Part shown: piece after piece, positions 1 to 5,284 of the stretch
How positions within the stretch are numbered: position 1 is the first letter of the stretch
Layout: each line of letters opens with the position of its first letter
Assembly: GCA_030042375.1 (NCBI GenBank)
Contig: JASHZU010000088.1
Span: forward strand, 1-5,284
Direction of reading: 5' to 3'
Length of the DNA: 5,284 bases
DNA from: Verrucomicrobiia bacterium
GTDB lineage: Bacteria; Verrucomicrobiota; Verrucomicrobiae; Limisphaerales; UBA11358
Position numbers and translations under genes: made by a program
Notes under the pieces: model-generated
What the model saw: only the letters and a program-made list of their open reading frames with translations
Databases searched by the model: none
Told to the model about the DNA's origin: nothing

Positions 1-1052
1 CTGAGGCGCTCCAGCCCCGTGCGCAGGTACAAACCATCAACCGGAAAGAACTGGGAAAAGACCCGATTTCGCGCGCCGATAAATTTTTCACCAAGCATTT
101 AGGCATCCACAAGCTGTTGGTGGTGGATGATAAGGACAGGCTGTGCGGGCTGATTACTTTGAGCGACGTGGAGCGCATTACGCAGGAGAAGGCGGCGCAA
201 TTCAAACCGGCGCGGGATGAGCGTTTTCGGCTGTTATGCGGCGCGGCGGTAAGCGCCACGCGAAATGCGTTTGGCGAACTGGACCGCGAACGGATTCTCA
301 ACCACGTGGGCGGGCTGGTGGAACGCGGGGTGGATGCCATTGCCGTATCCACGGCGCATGGGCACAGCAAAGGCGTGGGCGACACTGTCAAAGTGTTGCG
401 CGACGCGTTTCCCGAATTGCCGATTATTGCCGGGAATGTCACGAGCGCGGCGGGCGTGGAATATCTGGCGGATTGTGGCGCAGATGCGATTAAAATCGGC
501 CAGGGGCCGGGCTCAATTTGCACCACGCGCATTGTGGCGGGCGTGGGCATCCCGCAAATGACGGCGCTTTATACCTGCTCGCGTGCGGCGGAAAAAAAGA
601 AAGCGTCCCTGCTGTCTGACGGCGGCATTACCAAATCCGGGGACATCGTGAAAGCGTTGACGCTTTCGCAGGCGGTAATTTGCGGGGGCATTTTTGCCGG
701 ATGCAACGAAGCGCCGGGCGAGGTGGTGGAAATCAGCGGCAAATTTTACAAGCAATACCGCGGCATGGGCAGCCTGGCGGCGATGAAAGCCGGCAGCGCG
801 GCACGTTACGGGCATGAAAAAAATCCCGCGCAAAAGGTCGCGCCGGAAGGCGTGGAAGCGCTCAAGGAAGCCTGCGGCTCCGTGGACCGTGTGCTGGCGC
901 AGTTGATTGGCGGCATCCAAAGCGGGATGGGTTACCTGGGCGCAAAAAATCTCGATGATCTCCGCCAGAAGGCGCGTTACATCCGCGTGAGCCCGGCGGG
1001 AATGCGCGAAGCCGCGCCGCACGACGTGGTGGAATTGAAGACGGGAAATTAA
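1..1052 (+). CDS. guaB: IMP dehydrogenase, 5'-truncated by window edge
   Basis: Cytoplasmic enzyme oxidising IMP to XMP with NAD, the first committed step to GMP. The frame is open from base 3 to the TAA at 1050-1052, giving 350 codons. The family is usually about 490 residues, so the start, the N-terminal part of the barrel and most of the first CBS domain lie upstream. Bases 3 to about 190 encode the end of the CBS pair ([16 protein letters not shown]). The (beta/alpha)8 catalytic barrel then resumes. Visible motifs are AHGHS (354-368), the catalytic loop GPGSICTTR with its Cys at 519-521, DGGI with the IMP-ribose Asp at 618-620, YRGMGS, and the flap Arg-Tyr at 804-809. Oddities: Ser (348-350) replaces the usual NAD-contacting Asp, the phosphate loop reads CGG instead of xGS, and the usual EGxEGxVxYKG segment is altered. 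The ends of this gene and the minus-strand gene overlap by 4 bases. Identity is very secure; full activity is inferred. Confidence 0.97.
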   Translation, partial: EALQPRAQVQTINRKELGKDPISRADKFFTKHLGIHKLLVVDDKDRLCGLITLSDVERITQEKAAQFKPARDERFRLLCGAAVSATRNAFGELDRERILNHVGGLVERGVDAIAVSTAHGHSKGVGDTVKVLRDAFPELPIIAGNVTSAAGVEYLADCGADAIKIGQGPGSICTTRIVAGVGIPQMTALYTCSRAAEKKKASLLSDGGITKSGDIVKALTLSQAVICGGIFAGCNEAPGEVVEISGKFYKQYRGMGSLAAMKAGSAARYGHEKNPAQKVAPEGVEALKEACGSVDRVLAQLIGGIQSGMGYLGAKNLDDLRQKARYIRVSPAGMREAAPHDVVELKTGN

Positions 1053-1273
1053 AACTCGATGGGTTCGTTCAGCTTGCCGCATTGCGTGCAGCGGGAACGG
1101 TCGACATCCGGGTCGTCGGTATAAACGTATCCACAATTGCGGCAGCGGAAAATCCGGTCCGGCAAATTTCCCGGGCCAAAACGGCGGCGGTGCATCTCCG
1201 AATAAATGACCAGCCCGCAAAGCGCGCCCAGCAGCGCGGACACATAAATGACGATGAGTGCTGAGGGACTCAT
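1049..1273 (-). CDS. small membrane-anchored zinc-ribbon protein, 74 aa
   Basis: Function unknown. The sequence shows one N-terminal transmembrane helix (about residues 5-24), a short basic stretch (HRRRF, 28-32) consistent with the following part facing the cytoplasm, and a C-terminal rubredoxin-like or zinc-ribbon knuckle with Cys44/Cys47 (CRNC) and Cys62/Cys65 (CTQC), a typical four-Cys metal site. An ATG at 1271-1273 is the natural start because it leads straight into the helix. There is no Shine-Dalgarno. A strong extended -10 element ends 6 nt upstream, so the mRNA may be leaderless. The gene lies 42 nt after the TonB-like gene on the same strand, so read-through from that operon is also possible. 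Its stop (TAA, 1049-1051) overlaps the stop of guaB, which runs the other way. Proteins of this shape are sometimes labelled HypA-like because of the zinc ribbon, but nothing here supports nickel insertion. Confidence 0.85.
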   Translation of the reverse strand: MSPSALIVIYVSALLGALCGLVIYSEMHRRRFGPGNLPDRIFRCRNCGYVYTDDPDVDRSRCTQCGKLNEPIEF

Positions 1274-1279
1274 GCAAAC

Positions 1280-1288
1280 AGTATAACA
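1280..1288 (-). promoter_or_regulatory. candidate extended -10 promoter for the zinc-ribbon gene
   Basis: On the minus strand the sequence reads TGT-TATACT, a near-consensus sigma70 extended -10 (TGn plus 5 of 6 hexamer bases). No good -35 is visible at 16-18 nt, as is common for extended -10 promoters. The hexamer ends 6 nt before the ATG at 1271-1273, so transcription would start at or beside the start codon and give a leaderless mRNA. It stands out because the surroundings are GC-rich. Not tested; a chance match is possible. Confidence 0.45.
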
Positions 1289-1315
1289 GCAATTTTCATC
1301 GCCCGCCTTAATAGA

Positions 1316-2170
1316 TTATTGTCCATTGACAGTGACGGGCACGGTTTGCCAGTTAAAAATAAGTTCTCCCATGGAAAAGCGCGTCAAGGGATTGGACTGG
1401 ATACTCCCGGCATCAGGAGAAAGCGGCGCGAACCGCGCCGAACGCGCCAGTTCAACCGCGCGCTGGTCCGCATCGGGATCTTGCGCGGCAGGCGGCAAAC
1501 TTTCCTGCGGCAGAAAACGGACCGCGGAAGGTTGCAACGAGCTGTTGGCAGGCAGCAAGGTGGCGGAAACGACATTGCCGGCGGCGTCCACCAGGACCTG
1601 AACCACGCTGGGCGCAATCACATCGGCATAAGGCCACGAAGGAAGGTCGAAGGAATTGAGCAGGGGGCGTTTGGCGATTTCACCGCGGATTTGCAACGTG
1701 GAATTTTGCGCCAGCACTGGTTGCGGCGGGATAACCGGCACGGCCAGCGGCGGCGGCAAAAAGAAACCAAATTGCACGCCGGCAAAATAGTTCGTTTGCA
1801 TAAACCGGTTAAACGCGGCTCCCAGTTCTGAAAGCGGTAATGAGGCTGTGTCCGCCAGCCAGTGCGGATCCTCCGTCCAATCTTGCTTGTGAAACGTCAG
1901 TGGTGGATAGGCCGCCCACATCGGACCGGAGAACCCGTTGGGATTCGGCAAAGCGAAAAGCGTGGTATCGTTCAACGCAATCCAATGGTTACCGGAATCG
2001 CGAACCAGGGTAAGCGAAGGCGCATTTTTAACCGGGATGGGAGGGACTGATTTTCGCGTGCCGAAGATGAAGATAAGCACCACATGGAGGGCAAAGACAA
2101 TGGCAATCGCCACGACCCAGCATGTCAATGTCCACCTGGTTTCTGGAGAACCGTTGCGAACAGAGCTCAT
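1316..2170 (-). CDS. TonB-like energy transducer (TM anchor plus TonB-type C-terminal domain)
   Basis: A 284-residue protein, likely anchored in the inner membrane and reaching into the periplasm as partner of the ExbB/ExbD pair encoded just upstream. Residues about 15-37 form one transmembrane helix with an in-membrane His29, recalling the key His of the E. coli TonB helix. Residues about 40-135 are a non-repetitive region rich in aromatic residues. Residues 138-151 are Pro-rich (LPPPLAVPVIPPQP). About 168-278 resembles the TonB/TolA C-terminal fold: VVQVLVDAAGNVVSATLL, then AVELARSARFAPL, then a final strand (ELIFNWQTVPV). The classic long Pro-Glu/Pro-Lys spacer of TonB is absent. The ATG start overlaps the exbD stop as ATGA (2167-2170), implying translational coupling; no Shine-Dalgarno is seen. 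The TonB assignment rests on this C-terminal pattern and the gene order, so I leave the symbol blank. Confidence 0.8.
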   Translation of the reverse strand: MSSVRNGSPETRWTLTCWVVAIAIVFALHVVLIFIFGTRKSVPPIPVKNAPSLTLVRDSGNHWIALNDTTLFALPNPNGFSGPMWAAYPPLTFHKQDWTEDPHWLADTASLPLSELGAAFNRFMQTNYFAGVQFGFFLPPPLAVPVIPPQPVLAQNSTLQIRGEIAKRPLLNSFDLPSWPYADVIAPSVVQVLVDAAGNVVSATLLPANSSLQPSAVRFLPQESLPPAAQDPDADQRAVELARSARFAPLSPDAGSIQSNPLTRFSMGELIFNWQTVPVTVNGQ

Positions 2171-2598
2171 GGCGGGGTGGGCGCCGAGACGATGCGCGGT
2201 TGGGCGGCAAGAAGATAATTGTAGATGCCAGCCTGTTGCGCGAGCAGGGCCACGTGAAAAATCTGGCCGTAAGATACGGCCTGGTCGGCCTGGATAATCA
2301 GGGTCAGGGAAGTCTTCGATGCGTTCATGGCCTGGCGCAATTGACTGACTAAAACGTCTTCGGTGACCATCTGGTTGGAATAATAGAGGCGGCCATTGGC
2401 ATCAATCGCCACGGCCACGGTAGGTTTGTCGGTGCCCGGCAGCTGGGAATTATCGGCCATGGGAAGATTAAGGGAAAGGCCCGGGACGGGCATGAGCGCA
2501 CCCAGCAGCAGGAAAATAACCAACAGGAAAAAGACCGCGGCAAAGGGCGCAACGTCGAACGGACTTCGCAGCAATTTAGCGTTGCGCGGAAATTTCAT
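2167..2598 (-). CDS. exbD: ExbD/TolR-family biopolymer transport protein lacking the transmembrane Asp
   Basis: A 143-residue ExbD/TolR-family protein: short cytoplasmic N-terminus, one transmembrane helix (about residues 17-36), then a periplasmic domain (about 58-135) with the family pattern VAVAIDANGRLYYSNQMV, IIQADQAVSYGQIF and AGIYNYLL. ExbD normally sits inside the ExbB pentamer and uses a membrane Asp (E. coli Asp25) to pass protons. Here the helix begins DVAPFAAVFFLL. Aligned without gaps to E. coli ExbD from the Pro-Phe pair to the NLP motif (29 residues in both), the Asp position is Ala21 (codon at 2536-2538). The nearest acidic residue is Asp15, six residues earlier at the cytoplasmic edge. 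The start ATG overlaps the exbB stop as ATGA (2595-2598), and its own stop overlaps the next gene the same way. Family membership is secure; proton transport by the usual route is doubtful. Confidence 0.92.
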   Translation of the reverse strand: MKFPRNAKLLRSPFDVAPFAAVFFLLVIFLLLGALMPVPGLSLNLPMADNSQLPGTDKPTVAVAIDANGRLYYSNQMVTEDVLVSQLRQAMNASKTSLTLIIQADQAVSYGQIFHVALLAQQAGIYNYLLAAQPRIVSAPTPP

Positions 2599-3221
2599 GA
2601 TAATTTGTTGGTGCCGTTTTCGGTCACGATGTTGACGATTTCGCCAGCGGCGCGTTCCATGTCCAGGACGATTTTATTGATGCGGCTGACGAGGTAGTTG
2701 TAGCCGGCATGGGCGGGAATGGCGACGGCGATGCCGGCGGCGGCACAAATGAGCGCCTGCCAGACGCCGACCGCAAGGTCGTTAAAGTGCGCATAAAGCC
2801 CGCTGGCCTGCAGCTTTTGAAACATTTCCATAAAACCGATGACGGTTCCAAACAGCCCCAGCAGCGGCGCAATTTGCGCAATGGTAGCAATCAAATTCAA
2901 CCGCTCTTCGAGCAGCGGGACTTCGGTGAGGCCGGCTTCTTCCACGGCTTCGCGCACGCGGTCACGGCCTTTATCGCGGTTGAGGATGGCGGTTTTCACG
3001 AGCCGCGCAACGGGCCCCGGCGTGGCGTCACAAATGGAGATGGCCTCGACGACGTTGTCGCGTTTGAGCACGTTGCGGACGCCGTTGAGAAATTCGATGG
3101 AATTGATTTGGGCGCGATGGCAATAGAGCACGCGCTCGATGAAGGCCACCAGGGCAATTGCCGCGGCGAGGATAATCAGCCAAATCACCGGGCCGCCATT
3201 GTGTAATAATGTTGGCAACAT
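2595..3221 (-). CDS. exbB: ExbB/TolQ/MotA-family inner-membrane protein with altered TM3 polar residues
   Basis: A 208-residue ExbB/TolQ-family protein, expected to form the membrane ring around ExbD. Helix 1 is about residues 11-33 (ending FIER), a cytoplasmic segment is about 34-112, helix 2 about 112-131 (APLLGLFGTVIGF) and helix 3 about 150-172 (QALICAAAGIAVAIPA), followed by the usual YN and a cytoplasmic tail. Thr126 (2844-2846) matches E. coli Thr148. The E. coli Glu176 and Thr181 positions are Gln155 (CAG at 2757-2759) and Ala160 (2742-2744). The first gene of the minus-strand operon, it overlaps exbD by 4 bases. The ATG at 3219-3221 is chosen because the standard family N-terminus (GGPVIW) follows at once. 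There is no Shine-Dalgarno, and a -10 box ends 6 nt upstream. It could equally be called TolQ-like, but a TonB-like gene rather than TolA/TolB follows. Confidence 0.93.
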   Translation of the reverse strand: MLPTLLHNGGPVIWLIILAAAIALVAFIERVLYCHRAQINSIEFLNGVRNVLKRDNVVEAISICDATPGPVARLVKTAILNRDKGRDRVREAVEEAGLTEVPLLEERLNLIATIAQIAPLLGLFGTVIGFMEMFQKLQASGLYAHFNDLAVGVWQALICAAAGIAVAIPAHAGYNYLVSRINKIVLDMERAAGEIVNIVTENGTNKLS

Positions 3222-3227
3222 GAGATT

Positions 3228-3255
3228 GTTATACGATTGATGGAGCCAAGTTCAA
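3228..3255 (-). promoter_or_regulatory. candidate promoter of the exbB-exbD-tonB-like operon
   Basis: On the minus strand, TTGAAC (3250-3255) and TATAAC (3228-3233) are separated by 16 nt, matching the sigma70 consensus at 4 and 5 of 6 positions. The -10 ends 6 nt before the exbB ATG, so the transcript would be leaderless or nearly so, in keeping with the missing Shine-Dalgarno. It lies in the 118-nt divergent region (3222-3339) between exbB and the plus-strand membrane protein gene, in which I see no operator palindrome or hairpin. Confidence 0.5.
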
Positions 3256-3339
3256 AGAGGAAATTTTAACCCCCTGCCGGAATCGCCGTAAATTCTGGCT
3301 TTGGATGCGCGTTTTGTGTAGGCTAACTGCTGAATTTCT

Positions 3340-4815
3340 ATGGGATTAATTTTTCGAGACGCTGACAAGCCGCTGGATCCAAAGATGGAACGGATGATGT
3401 CGGTACTTTTTTATGTCATCGTCGGAATCCTGGCGCTGATCGGCCTCTTGGCCCTGGTGCTGTTGACACATGATGAGCTGGTCAGCCACTTCACGATGCC
3501 GAGGAAATTGTCGATGGGGCTCCTGAGCGCGGCGGTGGTTTCCGGCGGGTTGATTATGCTCTTTTTCGGGATTCGCGCAAAAAGGGAGGCGATTAAAGCC
3601 AATGCGGCGTGGCGCGAGAGCGATGAAGATCCCTGGCTCAAGCGTACGGATTGGGCCGCCGGCAGGATTGTGACGTCATCGCGCAAGGCGGTTTGGCTGT
3701 TGTGGGTCGTGGTGATTTTCTGGTTCGTCGTTTCCGCGGGCATTTCACTGGCGGTGGCGGCGCCACAAGCGATTCGTTACGGGCTGATTGCCTTGATTTT
3801 AGTTGTCTGGCTGGCGGTATTTCTTTTTGCGATCCGCACAACCGTCGCATGGCGGCGTTTTGGCCGGAGCATTTTTAAAATGGACGCGCTTCCCGCCGCG
3901 CTGGGCGGCACGCTGCAAGGCCAAATTTTGCTGGCCGGAAGATCGCGGCCGGCGCATGGCTGGCATGTCGCGCTGACTTGCATCCGCCGCTCGACCAGCG
4001 GCCCGACCAATAACCTGCGTACGATGGAAAAAATCCTTTGGCGCGACGAAAAATGGCTGCGGGCGGACCTGCCGCAATCCGATGGGAAAACCACGGCGAT
4101 TCCAGTTTTCTTCCAATTGCCGGCCGACAAACCGGAGTCCACCCCAGCCATGGGAGACGGGACACATTGGCGGCTGGAAGGCTGGGCGCGGTTGCCAGGG
4201 CCGGATTTTGCGGCGGCGTTTGAAGTGCCGATTTTCAAAGTGCCGGCGGCGACTGCGGTTCCCGAGGACCCAACCATCCCCTACCAGGTTTCCCTGGACG
4301 AAATCCAAAAAGAAATCCGCTCAAAAATTCGAATGAAAGATTCGCCGGCGGGCAAAGAGTTCATTTTTCCGGGCGGGCGCAACCTGGGTTTTGCGCTCGG
4401 CGCGGGAATCATCAGCCTGATTTGGACGGCGCTGGTGGTGGTCCTGGCATTGAACCATGCGCCCCTGCCGATTCCATTGGTTTTCGGAGCGATGGATTTG
4501 CTGATGTTGTATTTTGTTTTGGACACGTGGTTTCGCCGCAGCCATATCTTTGTGTCCGCCGAAGCGATAAAAATCCAAACGGGCTGGGCGGTGTTTAAAA
4601 CAGAAACGTCGTTAAAGGCCGCTGACGTCGCGAATTTTTGGGCGGAGTCCGGCGCGGTGGTGGGCCATTCCGCATATTATGACTTGAAATTGCGGACGCG
4701 AGATGGCAAGGAATTGGTGTTGGCCAAAAATCTTGGCCACAAACCCGAAGCAGACTGGCTGGCGCGCCAAATGACCGCCGCAAAAACAATTTCACTGGCA
4801 AAGGCAAACGCTTGA
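3340..4815 (+). CDS. conserved-type polytopic membrane protein, function unknown, 491 aa
   Basis: I do not recognise a named function. Predicted helices by hydrophobicity: about 21-42, 57-78, 117-138, 147-166, then 348-370 and 378-398. Between the fourth and fifth lies a soluble domain (about 170-345) containing HGWHVALTCIRR, ILWRDEKWL, IPVFFQLPADKP and HWRLEGWARLPGPDFAAAFEVPIF. This beta-rich pattern of 'price-tag' Trp/Pro strands recalls DUF3592-type or arrestin-like sandwiches (weak inference). The tail (about 400-480: IFVSAEAIKIQTGW, YYDLKLRTRDGKELVLAKNL, EADWLARQM) looks like a small PH-like beta domain ending in a helix. Helix counts suggest both domains are on the same membrane side, with the soluble parts probably cytoplasmic. 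The ATG at 3340-3342 has no Shine-Dalgarno. Its TGA overlaps the TTG start of hpt, so the two are probably co-transcribed. Confidence 0.85.
   Translation: MGLIFRDADKPLDPKMERMMSVLFYVIVGILALIGLLALVLLTHDELVSHFTMPRKLSMGLLSAAVVSGGLIMLFFGIRAKREAIKANAAWRESDEDPWLKRTDWAAGRIVTSSRKAVWLLWVVVIFWFVVSAGISLAVAAPQAIRYGLIALILVVWLAVFLFAIRTTVAWRRFGRSIFKMDALPAALGGTLQGQILLAGRSRPAHGWHVALTCIRRSTSGPTNNLRTMEKILWRDEKWLRADLPQSDGKTTAIPVFFQLPADKPESTPAMGDGTHWRLEGWARLPGPDFAAAFEVPIFKVPAATAVPEDPTIPYQVSLDEIQKEIRSKIRMKDSPAGKEFIFPGGRNLGFALGAGIISLIWTALVVVLALNHAPLPIPLVFGAMDLLMLYFVLDTWFRRSHIFVSAEAIKIQTGWAVFKTETSLKAADVANFWAESGAVVGHSAYYDLKLRTRDGKELVLAKNLGHKPEADWLARQMTAAKTISLAKANA
4800..4804 (+). promoter_or_regulatory. weak Shine-Dalgarno supporting the hpt TTG start
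   Basis: AAAGG lies 7 nt before the TTG at 4812-4814. It is the only start in the window with a recognisable, though weak, ribosome binding site, and it helps choose this non-ATG start inside the end of the previous gene. Confidence 0.4.
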
Positions 4816-5284
4816 AAGCCAAACGTAAAATTCCCGCCGGGAACGGCAAAAAAACACAGGCAAAGCCGACCCGCGCCGCTGCCCGCGCGGCGGGGGCATG
4901 GCACGAGGAAGTCGAGCGCGTGCTGATTACGGAAGGGCAAATTGAAAAGCGGATCAAAACGCTCGCGCGCGAAATCGAGCGCGATTTCCGCGGACGGGAA
5001 ATGGTAGTGGTCTCGCTGCTCAACGGCACGGTGATGTTCCTGGCCGATTTAATGCGCCATTTGAATTTGCCCCTACGGCTGGATTTCATGGGCGTTTCCA
5101 GTTATGCCTCGGGCACGGAGTCAGGCGAACTGGTTTTCACCAAGGAACTGCGCCTGGATGTCCGCGGGCGCGACGTGCTGCTGATTGATGATATTTTGGA
5201 CACCGGCAAGACGCTGCGCTATGTCCTGCCCAAATTGCGCGCGCTCAAACCGCGGCGGATTAAAGTCTGTGTCCTGCTGGATAA
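4812..5284 (+). CDS. hpt: hypoxanthine phosphoribosyltransferase, 3'-truncated by window edge
   Basis: A cytoplasmic purine-salvage enzyme that makes IMP (and usually GMP) from hypoxanthine or guanine and PRPP. 157 codons are visible before the window ends; the family is usually about 175-190 residues. Landmarks, counted from the TTG: VLITEGQIEKRI (37-48), the diphosphate-binding loop LLNGT (69-73, often LKGS), DFMGVSSYASGT (91-102) with the flexible-loop Ser-Tyr, and the PRPP motif VLLIDDILDTGKTL (122-135) with the acidic pair Asp126/Asp127 and likely catalytic Asp130. The C-terminal purine-binding part is cut off after LLD. The start is uncertain. No in-frame ATG precedes the core, so the TTG at 4812, overlapping the upstream TGA as TTGA, is the best choice. 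It adds about 30 Lys/Arg/Ala-rich residues not typical of the family. Confidence 0.93.
   Translation, partial: MKAKRKIPAGNGKKTQAKPTRAAARAAGAWHEEVERVLITEGQIEKRIKTLAREIERDFRGREMVVVSLLNGTVMFLADLMRHLNLPLRLDFMGVSSYASGTESGELVFTKELRLDVRGRDVLLIDDILDTGKTLRYVLPKLRALKPRRIKVCVLLD

Noticed and set aside
117..119. TTG as the start of guaB
   Set aside because: The frame is open to the left edge and encodes continuous CBS-domain sequence upstream, so this is an internal Leu codon of a truncated gene.
1049..1273. HypA/HybF nickel-insertion protein
   Set aside because: Only the zinc ribbon is shared. The N-terminal nickel-binding Met-His motif of HypA is absent, replaced by a membrane helix, and no hydrogenase genes are nearby.
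513..1292. Long open frame on the minus strand (259 codons) covering the end of guaB and the zinc-ribbon gene
   Set aside because: It runs antisense to a clear guaB. Its translation is Arg/His-rich with no family pattern, and a better supported gene occupies another frame of the same strand.
1319..1831. Plus-strand open frame of 170 codons across the TonB-like gene
   Set aside because: Arg/Gln/Gly-rich translation without domains, antisense to a gene whose frame, overlap and C-terminal motif are coherent.
2167..3221. ZorA/ZorB-type anti-phage motor or flagellar MotA/MotB
   Set aside because: There is no long cytoplasmic coiled-coil tail on the ExbB-like protein and no peptidoglycan-binding OmpA-like domain on the ExbD-like protein, and no defence or flagellar genes flank them.
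3295..3329. Plus-strand promoter for the gene at 3340 (CTGGCT-18 nt-TAGGCT or TTGGAT-17 nt-TAACTG)
   Set aside because: Each hexamer matches consensus at 3 or fewer positions, so I could not choose between them or separate them from chance.
1..5284. guaB and hpt as one purine operon
   Set aside because: They lie on the same strand but are separated by about 3.8 kb, including a four-gene cluster on the opposite strand.

Overview
The window reads as ordinary chromosomal DNA from a Gram-negative bacterium, fairly GC-rich by eye. Protein style (the IMP dehydrogenase variant, the ExbB/ExbD/TonB-like trio, the membrane zinc-ribbon protein) suggests Verrucomicrobiota, perhaps the Pedosphaera/Limisphaerales group. 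That placement is from memory of the families, not from a search. Most starts lack a recognisable Shine-Dalgarno sequence. There are no RNA genes, mobile elements, CRISPR arrays or long repeats that I can see, and coding density is very high.

Layout. (1) 1-1052, plus strand: the 3' two thirds of guaB (IMP dehydrogenase), cut by the window edge. (2) 1049-3221, minus strand: a probable operon in the order exbB, exbD, tonB-like gene, small membrane zinc-ribbon gene. The first three are joined by two ATGA start/stop overlaps. The last runs tail-to-tail into guaB, with stop codons overlapping. (3) 3222-3339: a divergent intergenic region with a plausible exbB promoter. (4) 3340-4815, plus strand: a 491-residue membrane protein of unknown function. 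(5) 4812 to the window end, plus strand: the 5' part of a hypoxanthine phosphoribosyltransferase gene (hpt), overlapping the previous gene by a TTGA start/stop.

How the genes work together. ExbB, ExbD and the TonB-like protein should form an inner-membrane motor-type complex with a periplasmic arm. The most unusual point is that this ExbB/ExbD pair lacks nearly all the polar membrane residues that carry protons in E. coli ExbBD. The ExbD transmembrane Asp is Ala, and the ExbB TM3 Glu and Thr are Gln and Ala, while both reading frames are intact and otherwise family-like. Either the complex is energised differently or it is not a proton motor. guaB and hpt both serve purine nucleotide synthesis or salvage but lie apart, separated by a divergent operon, so no joint operon is implied. 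The IMP dehydrogenase also departs from the classic family at several ligand-site positions while keeping its catalytic residues.
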